This document shows positions 1 to 5,381 of a stretch of DNA of 6,704 nt, in pieces. The translations under genes and the position numbers were made by a program. The notes beneath the pieces are model-generated. The model did no database searches. It saw only the letters and a list, made by a program, of their open reading frames with translations, and was not told where the DNA came from. The DNA lies in contig JAJZIF010000209.1 of assembly GCA_021810735.1 (NCBI GenBank), forward strand, positions 1 through 6,704. Reading direction: 5' to 3'. Every line of letters begins with the position of its first letter. Position 1 is the stretch's first letter. Origin of the DNA: Acidobacteriota bacterium. GTDB lineage: Bacteria; Acidobacteriota; Terriglobia; Terriglobales; Acidobacteriaceae.

Positions 1-2
1 TG

Positions 3-20
3 AGATTCTGTGAATCTTTT
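3..20 (+). repeat. Short hairpin followed by T-run, at window edge
   Basis: AGATTC (3-8) and GAATCT (12-17) form a perfect 6-bp inverted repeat around a TGT loop. T17-T20 follow on the plus strand. The shape is terminator-like, but the stem is short and AT-rich and the gene it might end would lie outside the window. It may be chance or part of an IS end. Confidence 0.2.
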
Positions 21-160
21 CTACACAAATACATTTGGCCAATCCGCATCCTGTACCGCGTCAATCGTGGTGGGATATGGTAAATCTACTACCAGACGGA
101 TCTTCCTGCGGGGAAAGGGCGTAAAAGTGCTGACAAGTGGTTGATTGGAGATATGAGTTG

Positions 161-181
161 TCGCTCCCTGGGCGGGAACGA
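161..181 (-). repeat. Hairpin just downstream of the transposase remnant's stop codon
   Basis: TCGCTCCC (161-168) pairs with GGGAACGA (174-181) around a 5-nt loop, with one mismatch. It lies 8 nt beyond the transposase stop codon on the minus strand. No U-tract follows on that strand, so an intrinsic terminator is not shown. It could be a structural element near the end of the old insertion sequence. Apart from this, 1-189 holds only a weak minus-strand open stretch and no gene I can support. Confidence 0.25.
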
Positions 182-189
182 GTGCCTGA

Positions 190-637
190 CTACATCGCTG
201 GCAGGTGGATGCCGAGTGCCGCCAGAATTTCCTGCTGGCTCTGGTCGGGCAGGGGCAGTTTGGTCACGATGTTTTCGCCCTCCACCGGCCAGCGCATCCG
301 GCAGCATAATCGCATCTGGGTTGGTCTCCGTCACGCCAAAGGCCGCGCGCAGCCGCCGCTCCACTTTCTCCAGCGCCATGTAACTCGTATGCACCTGCTC
401 GGCGTCCAGCTTCGCCGGAGTTACATTGGTGGTCAGCGCATAGCACCCTGCCAGTTTCAGGTTCTGCTCGATGGCCGCCTGCTTACATTCCATCCGCAGG
501 CAGTTACTTTCTTCTTGTAACTCGATTTGTAACTCAACCAACTCGTCCAGCCTATTCCACGCAACCCAGCCTTGTAACTGGCGCAGTCCGGCTTCCGGCT
601 TACTTCGCGGATGCTGCCCGGCCCAGTTTGAGGTGTT
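190..637 (-). pseudogene. IS1634-like transposase, C-terminal remnant with internal deletions and frameshift
   Basis: This was a DDE-type transposase for cut-and-paste movement of an insertion sequence; only decayed C-terminal pieces remain. Reading the minus strand from 637, the peptide contains GQHPRSKPEAGLRQLQGW, then KLAGCYALTTNV and EQVHTSYMALEKVER. These resemble the family's conserved 'LDGCYVLxTD...Y..L..VE..FR' block. It jumps directly to RRLRAAFGVTETNPDAIMLPDAL, which normally lies some 30-40 residues later, so an in-frame deletion is inferred at about 368-357. After LPDALA the frame is lost. The family C-terminus resumes one frame over as WPVEGENIVTKLPLPDQSQ and QEILAALGIHLPAM, ending in TAG at 190-192. 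That implies a second deletion near 286-295. In-frame TGA at 638-640 marks the upstream limit of the open frame; the N-terminal two thirds, including most of the catalytic domain, are absent. No start codon with an RBS is visible. Family assignment is from remembered motifs. It is certainly non-functional. Confidence 0.72.
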
Positions 638-708
638 TCAGAGTTTCGACGACACGGACATTTCGACGGAGTACTCCGCGCTGATGTCGAAGGTGATGTC
701 GAACGGCA
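638..708. other. Unassigned junction between IS remnant and FAH remnant
   Basis: About 70 bp with no recognisable gene. It carries two 8-9 bp direct repeats: TTTCGACG at 643-650 and 661-668, and GATGTCGAA at 683-691 and 695-703. On the minus strand it translates without stops to a short peptide (FDITFDISAEYS...) that ends at the TGA at 638-640. This could be decayed upstream transposase sequence or unrelated filler. I cannot assign it. Confidence 0.3.
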
Positions 709-789
709 ATGGCGGGTCAAATTGGCGATGTGATCGAATTGGAAATCGAAAAAATCGGCGTGCTGCGTAATCGTGTGGTGCGCCCGTAA
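709..789 (+). pseudogene. Fumarylacetoacetate hydrolase family protein, C-terminal fragment
   Basis: The 24 codons from 715 read GQIGDVIELEIEKIG then VLRNRVVRP and stop at TAA (787-789). This is the classic FAH-superfamily C-terminal beta-strand motif ('GDVVEVEIEGIGxLRNxV'). FAH proteins cleave fumarylacetoacetate to fumarate and acetoacetate at the end of tyrosine catabolism; other members act on related acylpyruvates. Upstream of 709 the frame hits TGA at 694-696 and the preceding 'TGTPAGVG' active-site region is missing, so more than 90% of the gene is gone. An in-frame ATG at 709 exists but probably does not mark a real start. It is co-directional with and 41 nt upstream of the homogentisate-dioxygenase-like ORF, which supports a former tyrosine-degradation operon. 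The exact FAH subfamily cannot be told from so little sequence. Confidence 0.68.
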
Positions 790-815
790 CATCCCAGTTG
801 CTGGAGGGTTTCTGT

Positions 816-823
816 AAAGGAGG
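816..823 (+). promoter_or_regulatory. Strong Shine-Dalgarno for the 64-aa ORF
   Basis: AAAGGAGG ends 7 nt before ATG at 831. It is close to the ideal anti-SD complement and ideally spaced, and clearly stronger than the sites before the beta-oxidation genes. It fixes the start at 831 rather than the upstream in-frame TTG at 798. Confidence 0.75.
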
Positions 824-830
824 ATTGCGA

Positions 831-1025
831 ATGTATCCGCTGAAAAAAGGGAAGACAGCCACTCAGGCCCATGTCGGATTGCCCGAAGGTACCTTTGAAA
901 AGGAGCATGGACGCAAAGGTTTTTATCCGATACAAGTACTACCTGAGGGAGAAAAGGTCGAGTGGGCGGACTACTGGGCCAGTTGGGGCGCAAAAGAAGC
1001 TGCAAAGCTGGAGCCTGTCGGATGA
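831..1025 (+). pseudogene. 64-aa ORF, homogentisate 1,2-dioxygenase-like N-terminus, probable internal deletion
   Basis: Residues 1-31 (KGKTATQAHVGLPEGTFEKE, then HGRKGF) resemble the N-terminus of one branch of homogentisate 1,2-dioxygenases, which begin 'xxRQAHVxLPEGTxEEEHGRxGFFG'. The intact enzyme is roughly 380-440 residues and opens the aromatic ring of homogentisate to maleylacetoacetate. Here the reading passes directly into YPIQVLPEGEKVEWADYW and ends after a short Ala/Lys/Glu-rich tail. The iron ligands and the whole cupin core are missing. The simplest reading is a large in-frame deletion joining the two ends of the gene; I do not independently recognise the C-terminal half. The ORF keeps an excellent SD, and its TGA (1023-1025) overlaps the next ATG (1022-1024) as ATGA, so it could still be translated and feed ribosomes to the flavin reductase. 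Alternative: a genuine small protein of unknown role. Confidence 0.5.
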
Positions 1026-1669
1026 AAGAGGCCACCACCGGCGAAATGACCACGTTGGATCCATCGCTGCAGAATCCGCAAGATATATACAAGCTGCTTG
1101 GTTGGGGCCGTGGTTCCGCGCCCCATCGCGTTCGTTTCTTCGATGGATGCGGAGGGCGTACGCAATCTTGCCCCTTTCAGCTTTTTTCGGTCGCCAGCGC
1201 CAATCCGCCTATCGCCTGTTTTTGTCCTATGATGCAAGGAGCTACTGGGACCAGTCTTCAGCCGACGAAAGATACATTGTGCAACATCATTGCTACACGC
1301 GAGTTTGTGGTCAATATCGTTTCAGAAGAATTTGCTACTCAATTGAACGCATGTTCAGCAGAGCTGCCGCCGGAGGTGGATGAATTTCGGGTCTCTGGTC
1401 TGACGCCGCTCGCCAGTGATCTGGTTCGCCCTTTGTGCGTGGCGGAATCGCATGTGCAGATGAAGTGCCGCTTGCAGCGAGTTGTCCACGTCAGCGCGGG
1501 GCCGCTGGGGGGCAAACTGGTCCTGGGTGAGGTGCTGCGCTTTCATGTGCGAAAGTCCTTACTGAACAATTTCCGCATCGGCCCCGACAAGCTCCACGCC
1601 ATTGGCCGTATGGCGGGTTTCACCTACATGCGCACGCGCGATAGATTTGATATGGAGCGGCCCAAGTAA
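1022..1669 (+). CDS. Flavin reductase family protein (DIM6/NTAB), with compensating frameshifts
   Basis: Family members bind FMN in a split-barrel fold and reduce flavin with NAD(P)H, usually to supply a partner oxygenase. The start at 1022 overlaps the preceding stop (ATGA). The 215-aa length is normal. DIYKLL (residues 21-26) is followed by about 29 codons of non-family sequence (1100-1187). Reading that stretch one base later restores VGAVVPRPIAFVSSMDAEG and VRNLAPFSFF, the family's FMN-binding core. The frame returns at a T6 run (1182-1187), giving SVASANPPIACFCPMM, then DTLCNIIATREFVVNIV, ACSAELPPEVDEF, GGKLVLGEVLRFHV and RTRDRFDMERPK. So an extra base near 1100 and a missing T at 1182-1187 cancel. 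If real, the protein probably cannot bind FMN properly; if a sequencing or assembly error, the gene is intact. Its position behind FAH and homogentisate-dioxygenase remnants suggests a former role in aromatic catabolism. Confidence 0.82.
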   Translation: MKEATTGEMTTLDPSLQNPQDIYKLLGWGRGSAPHRVRFFDGCGGRTQSCPFQLFSVASANPPIACFCPMMQGATGTSLQPTKDTLCNIIATREFVVNIVSEEFATQLNACSAELPPEVDEFRVSGLTPLASDLVRPLCVAESHVQMKCRLQRVVHVSAGPLGGKLVLGEVLRFHVRKSLLNNFRIGPDKLHAIGRMAGFTYMRTRDRFDMERPK

Positions 1670-1723
1670 AGTTCTTTCGCCGCTGTTACTCTTGATACAG
1701 ACCGTCTCCTGTACAAAGGTGAT
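1670..1723 (+). promoter_or_regulatory. 54-nt spacer before fadN with a close-set ribosome binding site
   Basis: AAAGGTGAT (1715-1723) matches the 3' part of the anti-SD complement but sits directly against the ATG at 1724, an unusually tight spacing. There is no hairpin terminator after the flavin reductase stop and no convincing -35/-10 pair in the spacer. The beta-oxidation genes may therefore share a transcript with the upstream ORFs or start from a promoter inside the flavin reductase gene. Confidence 0.35.
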
Positions 1724-4132
1724 ATGTCGTCCGCAGACGCAAATTATCCAATCCGCCGGGTTGCAGTTCTGGGCGCGGGAACCATGGGTTCGCGCATCGC
1801 AGTGCACATCGCCAATGCAGGTTTTCCCGTTCTGCTTCTTGATGTTGTTTCGCCCGGCGAATCCGTGCGAAATCGTCTGGCGGCGCAATCACTGGAGACC
1901 CTGAAAAAATCCAAGCCTCCGGCATTTGTCGATCCAGAGTTGGCGTCCAATATCGTGGTTGGAAACTTTGAAGACGATTTAGACAAGCTGAAAACCTCCG
2001 ACTGGATCGTTGAAGCAGTGGCGGAAGATCTGGCCATCAAACGCGCGCTGCTCGGCAACGTGATTCCCCATCTTCGAGACGGTGCGATCGTAACGACCAA
2101 CACCAGCGGATTGCCGGTTGGACTGATCGCCGAAGATATGCCCGAATCGTTCCGCCGCCGCTGGTTTGGGACACATTTTTTCAACCCGCCGCGCTACATG
2201 CGGCTTGTCGAAATCATTGCCACGCCAGAATCGGACCCAGAGGCAGTCGAGTCGGTTGCAAATTTCGTTCAGTCCCATCTGGGTAAAGTAGTTGTTCTCG
2301 CCCACGACACTCCAAATTTCGTTGCCAACCGCATCGGCACATTTGTTCTGCTGAACACGTTTCGCACCATGCTGGAATTTGGATTGAGTATCGAAGAAGT
2401 GGACGCGCTGACGGGCACGGCGATTGGCTGGCCGAAGACCGGTACATTCCGGCTCGCGGACATGGTTGGCATCGACGTTCTGGTGAACGTCGCCCGCAAT
2501 TTCGCCGCGAATGCGAGCGATGAGCGCGCGGACGTGCAACTTCCCGCCGCGCTCGAACAGATGCTCGAACGTAAATGGCTCGGAGATAAAACTGGCCAGG
2601 GTTTCTATAAGAAAGAACGTGGTGCAGATGGCAAGGAATCGCGTCGTGTCCTCGACTTGAACACGTTGGAATACCGGTCTGCCGAGCTCGCGAAGCTCAT
2701 CGAACTGGAAATGGCAAAGAACAATGAATCCGCAGCCGCGCGGATTCGCACGCTGCTCGCCGGCAATCCGGACCGTGAAAAAGCGGCACGCTTTTACTGG
2801 CAGATACTGCCGGAGCTATGGGCCTACGCAACCAACCGCATCGGTGAAGTGGCCGATACGGTTGTCGAAATCGATCGCGCCATGAAGGCAGGGTTCAACT
2901 GGGAACTGGGACCGTTTGAGATGTGGGATGCTGCAGGCTTCGTCGAAACCGTGGAAAAGATGCGCGCTCGCGGCCAGGCGATTCCGAAAACCGCGGAAAC
3001 CATGCTTGCTGCTGGCATCACCTCCTGGTACCGAAACCAGGGCGCGGAGTTTTTCGATGTTCCATCGGGCGCGTATCGGCCCGTGGTTGAAGCGCCCGGC
3101 ATGATGACTCTGGCAAGGATCAAGCGGGCAAACGGCGTCGTCGCGAAAAATACGGGCGCATCCTTAATCGATCTAGGCGATGGGATTGCATGCATCGAAT
3201 TCCACTCGAAAATGAATACGCTGGGCGAAGACATCGTGAAGTTTGTGCAGCGCACGCTGCGCCCCACCAGCGATGCGATCCGGAATTTTAAAGGCTTCGT
3301 TGTGACTAGCGATGCGCTCAACTTCTCAGTCGGCGCGAACCTGATGCAGGTGCTGCTGGCCATCCAGGATGAGGAATGGGAAGAGATTGACAGGAATGTT
3401 CGTGAATTCCAGGCGATGACGCAGGCGATTCGGTTCTGCTCTCGCCCGGTCGTGGCGGCTCCGTTTGGAATGTGCCTGGGCGGCGGCACCGAGGTTGCGT
3501 TGCACGCTGCCAGCCGCCAATCGCACATCGAACTCTACATGGGTTTAGTTGAAACTAGCGTGGGTCTTCTGCCCGCTGGCGGAGGCTGCAAAGAAATGAC
3601 ACTGCGCGCCATCGCCGCTGCCAATGCGATCCGAATGAGCCCCCGCAGCGACTCCGTAGAAATGAACGATGCCGTCAGAAATGTCTTCGAGACTATCGCC
3701 ATGGCCAAAGTTTCCAGTTCCGCAGTGGAGGCACGCGCACTTCATCTCATGCGCGAGTCCGATGGAATTACGATGAACCGCGAGCGACTTCTTCTCGACG
3801 CAAAATCGGAAGCCGTGCGACTGGCGGATACGGGGTATGTGCCGCGGCTGCCGCGCGCCGATATCTCCGTACCTGGAGAAAATATTCTTGCGAATCTAAA
3901 GCTCGGTATCCACATGATGCGAGAAGCTGAATTTATCAGCGATCATGACGTGAAGATTGCACGTCTCGTGGCAAATGTATTGTGCGGAGGTCCGGTCACA
4001 CCGGGCACACAGGTCAACGAACAATATCTGCTGGATTTGGAGCGCGAAGCATTTTTGTCGCTCTGCGGAGAACGCAAGACTGCGGAACGCATCGCGGCCA
4101 CGTTAAAAACCGGCAAGCCGCTGCGGAACTAG
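1724..4132 (+). CDS. fadN: 3-hydroxyacyl-CoA dehydrogenase / enoyl-CoA hydratase, FadN type
   Basis: Cytoplasmic bifunctional beta-oxidation enzyme: it hydrates trans-2-enoyl-CoA and oxidises L-3-hydroxyacyl-CoA with NAD+. The dehydrogenase half comes first: Rossmann motif GAGTMG at residues 17-22, HFFNPPRYMRLVEI with the catalytic pair His151 and Glu163 (12 apart, as in the family), and DTPNFVANRIG at 195-205. A second C-terminal dehydrogenase domain follows at about 357-405. The crotonase domain covers about 470-670, with FSVGANL at the oxyanion-hole region and both catalytic glutamates, Glu590 (in GGGTE) and Glu610 (in GLVETSVGLLP), 20 apart as in crotonase. At 802 aa it matches B. subtilis FadN (about 790 aa). 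The domain order is the reverse of E. coli FadB. The start at 1724 places the Rossmann strand 12 residues in, as expected. It is followed 22 nt later by the thiolase gene, its functional partner. No lesions are seen. Confidence 0.95.
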   Translation: MSSADANYPIRRVAVLGAGTMGSRIAVHIANAGFPVLLLDVVSPGESVRNRLAAQSLETLKKSKPPAFVDPELASNIVVGNFEDDLDKLKTSDWIVEAVAEDLAIKRALLGNVIPHLRDGAIVTTNTSGLPVGLIAEDMPESFRRRWFGTHFFNPPRYMRLVEIIATPESDPEAVESVANFVQSHLGKVVVLAHDTPNFVANRIGTFVLLNTFRTMLEFGLSIEEVDALTGTAIGWPKTGTFRLADMVGIDVLVNVARNFAANASDERADVQLPAALEQMLERKWLGDKTGQGFYKKERGADGKESRRVLDLNTLEYRSAELAKLIELEMAKNNESAAARIRTLLAGNPDREKAARFYWQILPELWAYATNRIGEVADTVVEIDRAMKAGFNWELGPFEMWDAAGFVETVEKMRARGQAIPKTAETMLAAGITSWYRNQGAEFFDVPSGAYRPVVEAPGMMTLARIKRANGVVAKNTGASLIDLGDGIACIEFHSKMNTLGEDIVKFVQRTLRPTSDAIRNFKGFVVTSDALNFSVGANLMQVLLAIQDEEWEEIDRNVREFQAMTQAIRFCSRPVVAAPFGMCLGGGTEVALHAASRQSHIELYMGLVETSVGLLPAGGGCKEMTLRAIAAANAIRMSPRSDSVEMNDAVRNVFETIAMAKVSSSAVEARALHLMRESDGITMNRERLLLDAKSEAVRLADTGYVPRLPRADISVPGENILANLKLGIHMMREAEFISDHDVKIARLVANVLCGGPVTPGTQVNEQYLLDLEREAFLSLCGERKTAERIAATLKTGKPLRN

Positions 4133-4154
4133 ATCGGATCGACGGGAGCCAGGC

Positions 4155-5339
4155 ATGAAGGATGCATTCATCGTCAGCGCCGTACGGACAGCGGTTGGGA
4201 AAGCTCCCAACGGTGCCCTGCGATCTACGCGCCCGGACGATCTTGGAGCAGCCGCTGTTCGCGGAGCTTTGGATCGCGTGCCTGGACTCGATGTGAAACG
4301 GATTGAGGACGTCATCATTGGCTGCGCGATGCCGGAGGCCGAGCAAGGCATGAACCTGGCCCGCATTATTTCTCTGCGCGCCGCTCTTCCGGTGGAGGCG
4401 GCCGCGATGACCATCAACCGCTACTGCGCCTCCGGATTGCAATCCATCGCTCTTGCCGCCGAAAGAATTCGCGGCGGTTCTGCTGATGTGATCGTCGCTG
4501 GCGGCGCCGAGTCCATGTCGTTCATTCCCATGGGCGGCAACAAAATTTCTTTGAACCCGTGGCTGGTCGATCATTATCCCGACTCCTATATGTCGATGGG
4601 GCTGACCGCCGAACGGCTGGCCAAGCGATATGGAATCTCGCGGGAAGAGTCGGACCAGTTCGCGCTCGCAAGCCATCGGAAGGCGCTCGCTGCAATCGAG
4701 GCGGGAAAGTTTCAGGATGAAATTGTGTCCGTGCAGGTGACCGTTTCAGTACCAAACGGCGTCGGCAAGCCCACGCGCAAAGACGCGGAATTCCGAGTCG
4801 ATGAAGGTCCTCGCCCCGACACATCCTCTGAGGCTCTTTCAAAACTGCGACCCGTTTTTCATACCAATGGAATTGTGACGGCGGGAAATTCTTCTCAGAC
4901 TTCCGATGGCGCCGCCGCTGCAGTCGTGGTCTCTGAAGATGTGGCGATTTCTCTGGGGCTCAAGCCGCTTGCACGCTTCGTATCCTTTGCCTATTCCGGA
5001 TGCCTTCCCGAAGAAATGGGAGTGGGGCCTGTCTACGCGATTCCCAAGGCGTTGAAGCTCGCGGGGCTTACTCTGGATCAAATGGATGTGATTGAGTTGA
5101 ACGAGGCTTTTGCCGCGCAGTCGCTGGCGGTCATCAAGCTGCTCGAGATGGATCCGTCGCGTGTCAATGTGAATGGCGGAGCGATTGCACTGGGTCATCC
5201 CCTGGGTTGCACAGGCGCGAAGCTGACCGCCACAATCCTGCGCGAATTGAAGAGGCGCAACGGAAAGTATGGGTTGGTAACGATGTGCGTCGGTGGTGGA
5301 ATGGGCGCGGCGGGAATTTTTGAAAATCTTCAAGCTTGA
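4155..5339 (+). CDS. fadA: Acetyl-CoA acyltransferase (3-ketoacyl-CoA thiolase)
   Basis: It cleaves 3-ketoacyl-CoA with CoA to acetyl-CoA and a chain shortened by two carbons, the last step of each beta-oxidation turn. The 394-aa length is typical for the family. All catalytic landmarks are present: nucleophile Cys91 in NRYCASGLQ, NEAF at 316-319, His348 in GGAIALGHPLGCTGAK, and the second cysteine Cys378 in MCVGGGMGAAGIFE. An SD-like GGGAG (4144-4148) lies 6 nt upstream of the ATG. The gene begins 22 nt after fadN and ends 42 nt before the acyl-CoA dehydrogenase, so the three are almost certainly one transcript. The context favours a degradative thiolase over a biosynthetic acetoacetyl-CoA thiolase. 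By family alone it could also handle acetoacetyl-CoA, which FAH-dependent tyrosine breakdown would have produced as acetoacetate. Confidence 0.95.
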   Translation: MKDAFIVSAVRTAVGKAPNGALRSTRPDDLGAAAVRGALDRVPGLDVKRIEDVIIGCAMPEAEQGMNLARIISLRAALPVEAAAMTINRYCASGLQSIALAAERIRGGSADVIVAGGAESMSFIPMGGNKISLNPWLVDHYPDSYMSMGLTAERLAKRYGISREESDQFALASHRKALAAIEAGKFQDEIVSVQVTVSVPNGVGKPTRKDAEFRVDEGPRPDTSSEALSKLRPVFHTNGIVTAGNSSQTSDGAAAAVVVSEDVAISLGLKPLARFVSFAYSGCLPEEMGVGPVYAIPKALKLAGLTLDQMDVIELNEAFAAQSLAVIKLLEMDPSRVNVNGGAIALGHPLGCTGAKLTATILRELKRRNGKYGLVTMCVGGGMGAAGIFENLQA

Positions 5340-5381
5340 GGAGCGCAACGTGCAGCGGTGTTCATTGCACGGGAGAATTGC

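Noticed and set aside
515..579. Three copies of TTGTAACT (515, 527, 572)
   Set aside because: Two encode the ELQ-I-ELQ repeat of the transposase peptide and the third is irregularly spaced; no array structure.
457..1092. 211-codon minus-strand open frame
   Set aside because: Its translation is rich in Ser/Arg/Pro and resembles no family. It runs antisense across the FAH and 64-aa remnants and the flavin reductase start, and out of frame with the transposase remnant.
871..1383. 170-codon plus-strand open frame crossing the flavin reductase
   Set aside because: It lies in the third plus-strand frame. The recognisable flavin reductase peptides come from other frames, so this is a shadow.
1638..1723. 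TTGATA hexamers at 1647 and 1692 as possible -35 boxes for fadN
   Set aside because: Neither has a credible -10 element at 16-18 bp spacing.
2824..3528. Long minus-strand open frame inside fadN
   Set aside because: Antisense shadow of a GC-rich coding region with a clear conserved protein on the plus strand.
4014..4676. Minus-strand open frame spanning the fadN-fadA junction
   Set aside because: Low-complexity antisense translation opposite strongly conserved fadN and thiolase sequence, with no recognisable family.
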